Of a stretch of DNA of 16,520 nt, positions 8,699 through 16,246 are shown piece after piece. Within the stretch, counting starts at the first letter, position 1. Each line of letters opens with the position of its first letter. The stretch is from Saprospiraceae bacterium (lineage in GTDB: Bacteria; Bacteroidota; Bacteroidia; Chitinophagales; Saprospiraceae): assembly GCA_016714785.1 (NCBI GenBank), contig JADKCC010000006.1, positions 1 to 16,520 of the forward strand, read 5' to 3'. The notes under the pieces were generated by a model. That model worked only from the letters and a program-made list of their open reading frames with translations. It did not search any database and had not been told where the DNA came from. The translations under genes and the position numbers were made by a program.

Positions 8699-9964
8699 AT
8701 GGGTAGATTTGGTTTTTATATTTCTAGTTTTTTGTTTGTCTTGCTGGATGTGTATTCCTTTTATGAACTGAAAGGTTTATTGAGTCAAGGTCGATATTCG
8801 CGTATCTACACAGCATTGTATTTTGCGATCAGTGCTTTTGGGTATTTCTGCATCGTACATCTTTACCAGTTTATGAGCAACGGAGTGAGTGGTACGCGTA
8901 GTGAATTGTTCAATTTTACAAGTGGATTTTTGCTGACGTTATTTATCACCAAGTTGGTATTTTCTATATTTTTGATCACCCAAGATGGTGGTAGAGCGAT
9001 CATTGGGTTGATTCAGTATGTGAAAAGTTTATTTGGTGAAGGCGATACTACTCAACAGGTATTTATTCCGGAGCGAAGGGCATTTATCACCAATGTAGGT
9101 GCTGTAGTGGCGGCTATTCCATTTTTTGGGATGTTGTACGGTATCACTAAAGGAAAATATCAATATACGGTTGAAAAAATTACCTTGACATTTCGTGATT
9201 TACCCAAGGCTTTTGATGGATTTAAGTTAGTGCAGATATCGGATATTCATGCAGGTAGTTTTGATAATAGGGACAAAGTATTGGAAGGTATTCTTAAGAT
9301 CAATGCATTAGATCCCGATATAGTGTGTTTTACAGGTGATTTGGTCAATTCTGAAAAAGAAGAAATAGATCCATACATCGACATCTTTGGACAGATACAA
9401 GCTAAATATGGGAAGTTTGCCTCATGGCAATCATGATTATTATGGTCGTTATGACAAAAATGATCCCAAAGCCATTAAAGCCTACCACGATGATTTCGGA
9501 AGGAAGTACGCAAATATGGGATTTGACTTGATGAAAAATGAGAGTCGGTCAATTAGTATAGATGGTGAGGAGATACATCTTTTGGGAGTAGAAAATTGGG
9601 GTGCGGGCAGATTTTTTCAGAAGTATGGAATATCGATCTAGCTGCTGCCAAAGTTCCCAGGAGCTTTTAATATCATGCTTTCGCACGACCCGACGTTAGG
9701 ATGAAAAATATTAAAACACGAACGACACGTGCACTCTCACTTTAAGGTGGTATGTACCCATAGTTTCAATTTGGTTTCCAGTTGCCGGGTTATGCGGAGT
9801 CCAGCCAAATATACCGGTACAAAAGATGGTTAGGTCTATATGAAGAAGCAGAAAAATTTCTGTATGTCAACCGTGGTTTTTTGGTTTCCCTAGGTTTTCC
9901 GGGAAGGATAGGTATGTGGCGAGTTACGCTTATTGAGTTGAGAAGTGGTGAGGTTATAGGTTGA
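8699..9964 (+). CDS. Membrane-anchored metallophosphoesterase (frameshifted)
   Basis: A calcineurin-like phosphoesterase with a membrane anchor, about 420 residues; related proteins (YkuE/YaeI-like) hydrolyse phosphate esters, some acting on lipid intermediates, but the substrate here is unknown. Four hydrophobic segments fill residues 1-160 (FYISSFLFVLLDVYSFY; IYTALYFAISAFGYFCIV; FTSGFLLTLFITKLVFSIFL; AAIPFFGMLYG). The catalytic part has QISDIHAG (D182, H184), TGDLVN (D214), GNHDYYG (about 9425), IMLSHDPT (about 9672) and a garbled THSFQFG-like GHTH site near 9750-9775, giving the full set of metal ligands. The end YRYKRWLGLYEE, KFLYVNRGF, FPGRIGMW, TLIELRSGEVIG is typical. Frame changes lie near 9420, 9625, 9700-9775 and 9885. 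It converges with fic, 53 bases from the fic stop. Confidence 0.88.
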
Positions 9965-10017
9965 AACTGAATTGATTTCGAAGATATAACATATTTTGCA
10001 CGTCAGATATATTAAGC

Positions 10018-11055
10018 TTACCTTATCGTGTAACTAACATCGCGTCCGTTTCCTTGTTTTCAATCATTCCTTTATTTAGCAACTCAGATAATATACGTTT
10101 TACTGTAAGGATAGTATAGCTAATTTTTCAGTAATTTCTCCCGATTGAATGTTTAGACGATTTGTATAATTGAAAAATTGATTTTTCCTTGGGTAGAAAA
10201 GTTGTGTTTCCAAACCCTTTTAATTCAGTTTCATTAATAGTTTGCATTTGAGGTATTTAGACAAGCAACTCAAAAGATTGTATCAAACGGTTATGTCTTC
10301 GTTGGGGCGTTGTGCTGACAACTTCTCAGAACCTGATAATATTCATTTTTCAGGTTTTCAATTTCGTGCTCAGAAACTCACATATTGTATCCATTTGTAC
10401 CCTGTTTTAAAAGTAAAAGTGTTGAAATTAACCGGCTTAATCTACCGTTTCCGTCTTGAAATGGATGAACACTCAGGAAATCATAAACAAAAGATGATAT
10501 TTGATTAACAGATGCTACTCTTCCTTCTCAGAATTATACTCAATTGCGCAACGTTCGGTACCTTCTTCAGATGGTAAATCCTGCTTCAATCGTTTGAAAA
10601 ATGATTTGTCGTGTGCCATCCGGAAATGAAAGCTTCGACTGCGTTGCTATACGACATAATTCCCTTTATGCCAGGCGTCTTTGGCACTATATTTCATCAA
10701 GCTATTATGTAAACTTTTTTAAATGGTTTTCAGTTAAGTACTGATATTTTCGTAAGATTCAGAAATTAAATCCAATACTTCAAAGTAACCGACTACTACG
10801 AGAGTCTCTATCTGAGGAGTTTCGTGACCTCAATTTTGAAGTAATACATCTACTTCTTCACCGCTCATTTGTTTCCTTCAATACGGTTTTGAGCCCCTAC
10901 ACTTCGCACTGTAGCAATACTTTTCAATTCTCAAAGGCTTTGTCCTTCTCTTCGTTCAATGGCTGTCCAATTTGCATCGAAACAGTCTATTTTACTTAAT
11001 AAATTGATCAGCTTCCAATCTATATTTAGTTTAAATTATACACTATATTACCCAT
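10018..11055 (-). CDS. Class II Fic family protein with C-terminal winged helix (frameshifted)
   Basis: Fic enzymes transfer AMP or related groups from a nucleotide to a hydroxyl side chain of a target protein. Joining frames gives about 345 residues. The N terminus (KLNIDWKLINLLSKID, then DANWTAIERREGQSL) leads into an inhibitory-helix-like motif Q/S-NRIEGN at 10871-10892, fitting (S/T)xxxE(G/N) of class II Fic proteins, which self-inhibit. The middle has SLMKYSAKDAWHKGNY and FPDGTRQIIFQT. The catalytic loop HPFQDGNGR lies at 10441-10467, complete with the catalytic His. A C-terminal winged helix (TVKRILSELLNKGMIENKGN, GRDVSYTIR) ends at TAA 10018-10020. The start is ATG 11055. The 5' half is duplicated at 14067-14599. 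Frame changes are frequent, as in the chromosomal genes. The target is unknown; it could act in the cell or be part of the nearby toxin island. Confidence 0.88.
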
Positions 11056-11062
11056 TTTGATA

Positions 11063-11148
11063 CGATTTGATACGCAAATATACGATTATGATTTGAATTT
11101 ACTATCAGCATTGAAACGATTTGATACGTTTATATATATGATTATGAT
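11063..11148. repeat. Two direct repeats upstream of fic
   Basis: A composite unit CGATTTGATACG, 9-11 bases, GATTATGAT occurs at 11063-11092 and 11117-11148, a spacing of 54-56 bases. The first copy overlaps the proposed fic -7 element. The position suggests operator sites, perhaps for autoregulation by the winged helix at the Fic C terminus. Both units are also present in the second copy (about 14605-14695). Confidence 0.5.
11075..11082 (-). promoter_or_regulatory. -7 element for fic
   Basis: On the minus strand TATATTTG matches TAnnTTTG and lies 20 bases upstream of the fic ATG; the -33 TTTG is not at the expected place. It is kept in the second copy of the region (near 14620). Confidence 0.4.
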
Positions 11149-11429
11149 ACAAAAAAAGCACATAGGTTATTATTCTTGCATCAGTCGATAACTAAGCGTT
11201 TCAAAATTTCAAAATACACAAACCGAATATTAACAGCTGACATATAAATTATTGGAAGTAACCCTGATGTTTCCAAGTCGTGACTTCGAGTCAATACAAA
11301 AAATTTGCAATTCAATACACCCAATTCCGCAAGAGATATCTTCACATCAAATAATGGGGAAAATGCACAGATATAAAATTATCAATTAAAAATACTTATA
11401 TTGTTCAGATCGATCCTTCCGAATAGAGA

Positions 11430-11608
11430 TTTCAAATTCTAAAATATAGGATCTCAGTTGCCAAACTGACGACCGTCGGAAGGCAAAGAAGATTTTGTAG
11501 AAATTGAAATGATATGATTAGAGAATATTTAATGGATTTATTGATAGTAGGTCATGAATTTCAAATTCAGAAAATATAGGATCGCAGTTGCAAACTGCGA
11601 CCATCGGG
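11430..11608. repeat. Two REP-like palindromic units in copy A
   Basis: Units at about 11430-11480 and 11559-11608 share TTTCAAATTC, an A-rich step, ATATAGGATCGCAGTTGC and the hairpin CGCAGTT-GCA-AACTGCG followed by ACCATCGGG. The first unit is slightly altered (CTCAGTTGCCAAACTGACGACC). They stand about 128 bases apart, and the RHS sequence begins directly after the second. Confidence 0.75.
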
Positions 11609-12853
11609 AGACTATATCGGGAACTTTGAGTATGTAAATGGTGTTTTAGAGTCTGTCATGCATAGTGAAGGGCGGTACAGAAGTGTTACTGCCAAGCATG
11701 AGTACCACTTTAAGGATCATCTTGGCAATACCAGATTAGTATATTGTGATTTAGGGACAACACCTGATGGTAAGATTGATGTTGCTACCGAAATCCTTCA
11801 AGAATCTCATTACTATCCTTATGGTCTAGAGTATCAAGGCCACTATATACAGCAAAGCGGATACGATTATCGATATAAGTTTAACGATATAGAGCGGCTC
11901 AAGGATCTGGACATTGGGATAGACATGGCATTTTATAGAGGACTTGATCCTACTACGGGTAGGTGGATGCAGGTAGATCCTAAGGCGGAGTTGATGCATG
12001 GTTTAACTCCATATGCTGCAATGGGCAACAATCCTGTGTTGCATACAGATCTAATGGAGATGCATTGCCGTTAGTAGTTTTTGCTGTGGCAGCTGCAATT
12101 GGAGGAGTAGGTAACTTATACAGCAATTGGGGTAGTACCAATAGTTTTGCTGACGGATTAAGTTATTTTGTAAATGGTGCAGTAGGAGGAGCTGTATCAG
12201 TAGTTAATCCATTGGCTGGTGCAGCAATAACAGGTGGGGCAAATCTAGTAACAGACGCTATTAATGGTACTTTGTCCAATGCCATTGCTGATGGTCGTCT
12301 AGTAGAACATCTCCTTTGGTCAGCTGTAGAAGGTGTAGGAGTAAGTGGATCAGGTTCTGCTGCTAATAATCTTGCAACGAAAAGGTTTGGGTGGGTAGAG
12401 TTTGGATCAATGGGGCAGCTTTCAGCATCAGAAATAGCAGCTTTGCAATTGCCAAAAGGGACAGAATTGACAACTACTTTGGCTCCTACAGCGCATGCTC
12501 AGAAAGTTGTAACCAGTTTGCCTTCGGGTGTAGCAAATGCTTCTAAGGCGGTATCGAATCTTTCTACAAGCTCATTGAATCCTACGCACTACATTACAAA
12601 GTCTAAAACTACTATGCAAACTTTATTGAATGATATTCGTGCAAATGGTATTCAGGAATCAATAAAATATGTTGAAAATAATGGTGTAAAATATATTGTT
12701 GATGGACATCATAGATTTTATGCGGCTCAACGATTAAGAATACAAAATGTGCCTGTACAACAAGTTCAGTTACCTTATGGTGGATATAAAAATATAATGG
12801 ATTTGATGATGGAGCCAGGAAAGCAACCAGGATTTTGGAATTTTTTAAAATAA
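11609..12853 (+). CDS. RHS-family polymorphic toxin tip with C-terminal ParB-like nuclease domain (5'-truncated, one frameshift)
   Basis: RHS proteins are large secreted shells whose variable C-terminal tip is a toxin used against neighbouring cells. Only the end of the RHS core is here: GDYIGNFEYVNGVLESVMHS, YHFKDHLGNTRLVYCDLG, YYPYGLEYQGH, then the hallmark YRGLDPTTGRWMQVDPKAEL, LTPYAAMGNNPVLHTD and, after a one-base shift at about 12050, NGD. A Gly/Ala-rich linker (residues 1-80 of the second part: VFAVAAAIGGVGN...) precedes the toxin. The final 70 residues read TLLNDIRANGIQESIKY, NGVKYIVDGHHRFYAAQRL and NVPVQQVQLPYGG, a ParB/sulfiredoxin-like fold with the DGHHR motif, a nuclease-type toxin in polymorphic systems. 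No full RHS core, signal peptide or secretion region is present; the first usable ATG is 11658. The immunity gene starts 6 bases after its stop. Confidence 0.85.
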
Positions 12854-12859
12854 TTATTT

Positions 12860-13315
12860 ATGGCACTTTGGCAATATACATTTCAGATTTTACCAAAAAA
12901 AAGTTTTAGCACATTAAGAAGAGACGACGAAAACACCTTATTTGATGATGAACCATATTGGAAGTATGAGCCTATCAACAAAAATTATTTTGAAGGAGTA
13001 GGGCAATTATTAATAAAAGGTAAATCTTGGTCTAAAGAGATAGATCTATTTGGTAATGAAAAATCAAACTGTCTTGAGATTTTATTTGATACTCCAACTT
13101 ATAATATTAAATCAGTTTCTTTAAGAATCGATTTTACTTCTGAATATGAATTGGTTCTGCGTGGAATTATTGATTTTTGTATTTATAAAGAATTGATAAT
13201 TTTAGATGAAGAACTGCAAACAATTCCTCTAAACTATGAATCAATTAGCTGTATTATAAATAACTCACCCCAATTTAAACGGTACAACGAATTACAAGAG
13301 CAAAGCCCCGAATAG
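12860..13315 (+). CDS. Putative cognate immunity protein
   Basis: An intact 151-residue frame beginning MALWQYTFQILPKKSFSTLR, 6 bases after the stop of the RHS toxin tip. Such a position is where immunity genes of polymorphic toxins sit. The protein is acidic, has no signal peptide or membrane helix, and alternates strand-like stretches (NCLEILFDTPTYNIKSVSLR, IDFTSEYELVLRGIIDF) with LIILDEELQTIPLNYESI. It would be expected to bind and block the ParB-like nuclease in the cytoplasm. I do not recognise the family by name, so the function rests on context. No frame correction is needed here, unlike most genes in the window. The stop codon lies in the loop of the terminator hairpin. Confidence 0.68.
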   Translation: MALWQYTFQILPKKSFSTLRRDDENTLFDDEPYWKYEPINKNYFEGVGQLLIKGKSWSKEIDLFGNEKSNCLEILFDTPTYNIKSVSLRIDFTSEYELVLRGIIDFCIYKELIILDEELQTIPLNYESISCIINNSPQFKRYNELQEQSPE

Positions 13316-13328
13316 GGGCTTTTGCTTT
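13299..13328 (+). terminator. Terminator overlapping the immunity stop codon
   Basis: AGCCCC (13304-13309) pairs with GGGGCT (13315-13320) across a five-base loop; the stem extends through AGCAA and TTTTGCT with one bulged base. The immunity stop TAG (13313-13315) spans the loop and the first base of the right arm. On the minus strand it would also end the RelE remnant region from the other side. Confidence 0.7.
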
Positions 13329-13437
13329 ATTCAGGCACATATTTTAGGAGTTCATCCAGTTCTTTGTCGGTCAAGTTTTCCTTTTCGGATTTATCATAAA
13401 TGGAAATCAGAAAAACAGTTTCTTCGGCAATCCCCCT
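13327..13437 (-). pseudogene. C-terminal remnant of a RelE/ParE-family toxin
   Basis: The minus strand encodes about 36 residues, IAEETVFLISIYDKSEKENL followed by TDKELDELLKYVPE and a TAA at 13327-13329. The pattern of a hydrophobic strand, IYDKSEKENLT and a final short helix is typical of the C terminus of RelE-type mRNA-cleaving toxins of type II toxin-antitoxin systems. The other two thirds of the toxin and any antitoxin are missing; upstream the sequence runs into a REP-like element at about 13440. It is convergent with the immunity gene. Confidence 0.6.
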
Positions 13438-13443
13438 GTTGGG

Positions 13444-13460
13444 CGAAGTTTGCAACGCTG
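13444..13460. repeat. REP-like element, degenerate
   Basis: CGAAGTTTGCAACGCTG keeps the AGTT-TGC-AAC core of the palindromic family seen at 11580 and 15125 but pairs poorly. It sits at the broken end of the RelE remnant. Confidence 0.4.
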
Positions 13461-13540
13461 ACTGTCACGCAAGGCGTGAGCCGAGTGATGCCGTGGCTAT
13501 GCCATGAATTGCTGCCGTAATAGAATGGTTTAAACGCAAT

Positions 13541-13652
13541 AAGCCATAACAAATTAAAAATTGTGTGGCTTTTATCTTTTCAACAGACTAGATTAAAAAT
13601 AAACAAAATATACCTTACTTCTGTGGTATCACTAATAATGGTGATCATGGCA
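13541..13652. repeat. Structured intergenic repeat, copy 1
   Basis: About 110 bases that recur, diverged, at 13735-13850. Order: AAGCCA ... TGGCTT stem (13541-13571), CAACAGAC, an A-rich stretch, ACCTTACTT, then ATCACT-AATAAT-GGTGAT hairpin and GATCATGGCA. The hairpin has a T-G pair where the other copy has C-G, so pairing is conserved. Confidence 0.6.
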
Positions 13653-13681
13653 GAACACTAAGGACATTACCCTTGTTGGCG

Positions 13682-13696
13682 CGAGTTTGTAACTCG
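13682..13696. repeat. REP-like palindrome
   Basis: CGAGTT-TGT-AACTCG is a perfect 6-bp stem with a three-base loop. It lies between the two structured repeats. Confidence 0.55.
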
Positions 13697-13734
13697 TGTC
13701 CTACCACCGAAATGACTAGACAAATTCAAAATTT

Positions 13735-13850
13735 AAAAGCCACATAATAAAAGGAAAGTTGTGTGACTTTTTATTTTTCTACAGACAAGGTAAGAATTAA
13801 ATAAAATAAACCTTATTTTTTTGCTATCACCAAAAGTGGTGATCATGGCA
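13735..13850. repeat. Structured intergenic repeat, copy 2
   Basis: Matches copy 1 at about three quarters of positions: AAAAGCCACA ... TGTGACTTTTT stem, CTACAGACAAGG, AT-rich centre, CCTTATTTTTTT, then ATCACC-AAAAGT-GGTGAT, a perfect 6-bp hairpin, and GATCATGGCA. The left stem with its T run would also serve as a terminator. Confidence 0.6.
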
Positions 13851-14066
13851 TAAAAGAGATTAGATGCCACTACTTGCAGCAGTCGGGAAACAACTATCGC
13901 AGTAAGTTTATTTAATGGCTCTAGTGTGTTATGCGCACAAGTTGCAAACTTGCGTGAGCAAGGGAACTATATTACCCATTCAAGGCACTATATTCAGTCC
14001 CTAGAGCAAATAATGGAGGGACAGCTGGGAGTTTAAAAAATATTAGTGGCAGTTTAGATGACGCAG
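13851..14066. other. Short unassigned stretch before truncated fic, with one REP-like palindrome
   Basis: Contains CAAGTT-GCA-AACTTG (13938-13952), a perfect 6-bp palindrome with a three-base loop. After it, the plus strand reads ALYSVPRANNGGTAGSLKNI with a frame change, a protein-like run that stops exactly where the fic copy begins; it may be a fragment of another gene, but I cannot name it. Confidence 0.4.
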
Positions 14067-14599
14067 CAGCGTACTTCCTTCTCGGAATTATACCAATTGA
14101 GCAACGTTCTGATGGCTTCTTCAGTGGTAAATCCTGCTTCCGTCGTTTGAAAAATGATTTGTCGTGTGCCATCTGGAAATGAAGCTTCACTGCGTTGCTA
14201 TCTAACTTTTAATTCCTTTACGTCACGTCTTTGGCACTATATTTCATCAAGCTATTATGTAAGCTTTTAAATGGTTTTTCATATGTTTGATATTTTCGTA
14301 AGATTCTGAAATAAAATCCAATACTTCAAAGTAACCAACTACTTCCTGAGAATCTCTATCTGAGAGTTTCGTGATATCAATTTTTTAGTAATACATCTAC
14401 TTCTTCATGCTCATTTGTTTCCTTCAATACGGTTTGGAAGCCCCTACTTCGCACTTTAGCAATACTTTTCAATTCCTGAGGCTTTGTCCTTCTCTTCGTT
14501 CAATGGCTGTCCAATTTGCATCGAAACGATCATTTTACTTATTAAATTGATCAGCTTCCAATCTATATTTAGTTTAAAATTATACACTATATTGCCCAT
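14067..14599 (-). pseudogene. Truncated second copy of the Fic gene, lacking the catalytic loop
   Basis: Copies the first half of the fic gene at 10018-11055, from its ATG (14599) to the codons for NWYNSEKEV, where homology ends abruptly at about 14067. It holds the N-terminal helices, the inhibitory motif (SNRIEGN after correcting one base, 14417-14440) and the FPDGTRQIIFQT stretch, but stops before HPFxDGNGR, so it cannot be an active enzyme. The upstream promoter-like TATATTTG and both operator-like repeats are retained. Some sites read better than in the complete copy (S rather than Q in the inhibitory motif), suggesting that part of the difference between copies is read error. Confidence 0.85.
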
Positions 14600-14969
14600 T
14601 TTGATACGATTTGATACGCAAATATACGATTATAATTTGAATTTACTATCAGCATTTGAAACGATTTGACCGTTTATATATGATTATGATACAAAAAAGC
14701 ACATAGGTTATTATTCTTTCATCAGTCGATAGCTCAGCGTTTCAAGATTTCAAAAAACACAAACTCGGATATTATACGGCTGACATATAAATTTATTGAG
14801 TAACCCTGATGGTCAAATCTGTGACTTCGATCCAATACATAAAAAATTTGCAATTCAATACACCAATTCCGCAAAAGAGATATCTTCATCAAATATTGGC
14901 GAAAATGCACAGATATAAAATTATCAATTAAAATACTATACATTATTTAAGATGGATCCTTGAATAGGA

Positions 14970-15147
14970 ATTTCAAATTCTAAAAATATAGGATCGCAGT
15001 TGCAAACTGCGACCATCGGGAGGCAAAGAAGATTTTGTAGAAATTGAAATGAAATGATTAGAGAATATTAATGGGTTTGTTGATAGTAGGTCATGAATTT
15101 CAAATTCAGAAATTATAGGATCGCAGTTGCAAACTGCGACCATCGGG
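14970..15147. repeat. Two REP-like palindromic units in copy B
   Basis: Units at about 14970-15020 and 15097-15147. Both carry the perfect CGCAGTT-GCA-AACTGCG hairpin followed by ACCATCGGG. A nearby ACCATCGGG (about 15151-15160) repeats the tail without the hairpin. Confidence 0.75.
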
Positions 15148-15187
15148 TGAATACCATCGGGTTTGAATATTGCAATATAGTCAAAAT

Positions 15188-15224
15188 AAAAAAGGCAACT
15201 TCAACTTACTGAAATTACCTTTTT
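15188..15224 (-). terminator. Intrinsic terminator, probably bidirectional
   Basis: AAAAAGG ... CCTTTTT arms with an inner AA/TT and TCA/TGA pairing around a six-base loop. T runs exist on both strands, with the longer one on the minus strand. It marks the 3' end of minus-strand transcription from the 15.2-16.2 kb region. Confidence 0.65.
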
Positions 15225-16246
15225 AAGATTCTGTGAAAATAACTACCAAGTACAGGGCTTCAAAATTTTTTAATTACATCAAAATAGCTTCAGCACCTTT
15301 GAATATTGGTTACTAAATGCTGTGGATTTTAATAGAGTTGGAAATAAGACAAGCTGTTTCAGACTTTGAAACCTTCTTTCCGCTTGAATTTCAATTTAGG
15401 TTTAAAATTTCAAGATTTGGCTTCAAGATGGTTTCACTCATGATATATTTTCCATCCGCTTTTTCTAGTTTTCCATCCAACTTGACAGGTGAAGGATTTG
15501 AATTCCAATTTGAGTTTTCAGATACCTGCCAAAATGACGTCATAAAACAACTACTGACTGCTGAAGTAAAAAATGTTCAGGCGACCATACACCATCCACA
15601 CCTTTGGAAAGTGTGGAGGGTGGCTACATCAATGGTGTCAAGAGTTCAGGAGAAGAAACTTCTCTCCTATTCTGTAGCTACCACTTAAGATCACTTACTA
15701 GATATGCTGATTCCATTTGCTTGTAGGTTTTACGATTTCAAAATCAGGCTCTTTCCATTCTACTCTACATTTTCCCTACGGTTGAGAGGGGCACAACCAT
15801 TAGGACCACATCCTGTGTTTGTTGCAGCCTAAAACAATAAAAGCTCCGAAAAATCGATGTTACTCTCTACCTGATATAGCTTGGTATAAAAAGTATACCT
15901 AACACCAATCTTAACCATCATACAAATACCAGTTTTTCGGAAAGCTGTCCATCACTTGATTTTAGGTTGTGGTATAAAGAGACTTTAATAATTGGCAGTC
16001 ATCCAAGAGCACTCCATCGCGCAAACACCATTGGCTGCGAGAAATCCTTCAGCTTGTCCTTCTATTGCCGGACCCACTGCAACTAAGATTAAGGGTGATT
16101 AGGTTTTTAATTCGTCCGATGCCTCTATAAGGAATTTCATTGAGCAGGACATTGACCCCAGTCCTGCTACATTTCCACCGTAAACTCGCAAATTCCGAAC
16201 ATCTGATGGTGCCTTCATTTTCTGTGATTAATTGCTCAATATTCAT
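15225..16246 (-). pseudogene. Unidentified, heavily broken minus-strand coding region
   Basis: Protein-like stretches appear on the minus strand between a terminator (15188-15224) and an ATG at 16246 (MNIEQLITENEG). In order: VYGGNVAGLGSMSCSMKFLI (about 16185-16125), ILVAVGPAIEGQAEGFLAAN (about 16085-16030), DGQLSEKLVFV (about 15945-15915), a lipobox-like FIVLGCN (about 15845-15825), CRVEWKEPDFEIVKPTSKWN (about 15770-15710), GSYRIGEKFLL (about 15680-15650) and NPSPVKLDGKLEKADGKYIM (about 15505-15440). No frame runs beyond about 65 codons, and the stretches lie in different frames, so this may be one or several genes spoiled by indels or true decay. I recognise no family. The 123-codon plus-strand frame at 15317-15688 is Phe-rich and looks like the antisense of this region. 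Confidence 0.35.

Larger units (their letters stand above)
10515..11608. repeat. Direct repeat copy A (fic 5' half, upstream region, two REP-like units)
   Basis: This segment recurs in the same orientation at 14067-15147 with mostly small indels and scattered substitutions. The left edge lies inside fic just after the codons for NSEKE. The right edge is GACCATCGGG, after which copy A runs into RHS sequence and copy B does not. The stretch 11160-11430 has no supportable gene in this copy. Confidence 0.88.
14067..15147. repeat. Direct repeat copy B
   Basis: Second copy of 10515-11608 in the same orientation, about 3.55 kb downstream. It ends with the same GACCATCGGG, after which the sequences differ. 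Within it, 14734-14943 on the minus strand is open for 69 codons (MYSILIDNFISVHFRQYLMK...), but the same region in copy A is broken and I do not recognise a family, so I do not call it a gene. Confidence 0.88.

Noticed and set aside
10242..10508. An 88-codon plus-strand frame.
   Set aside because: It lies opposite the Fic catalytic loop and winged-helix region and has no recognisable features.
12040..12070. Programmed frameshift at the RHS core-tip junction.
   Set aside because: A single missing base in GATCTAATGG (expected GATCCAAATGG or similar) explains it, in line with indels elsewhere; no slippery heptamer with a downstream structure is seen.
13541..13850. Integron attC sites.
   Set aside because: No GTTRRRY/RYYYAAC core pair at the ends and no integrase gene in view.
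14734..14943. A 69-codon minus-strand gene within repeat copy B.
   Set aside because: The equivalent region in copy A is broken, no family is recognised, and composition is that of AT-rich spacer.
11430..15147. A CRISPR array, suggested by repeated palindromic units.
   Set aside because: Only paired units at about 128-base spacing plus scattered single ones; no regular spacers and no cas genes.
15317..15688. A 123-codon plus-strand gene.
   Set aside because: Phe-rich composition (FQFRFKISRFGF, FEFQFEF) typical of the antisense of Lys/Asn/Glu-rich coding sequence; the minus strand reads more like protein and matches the terminator direction.
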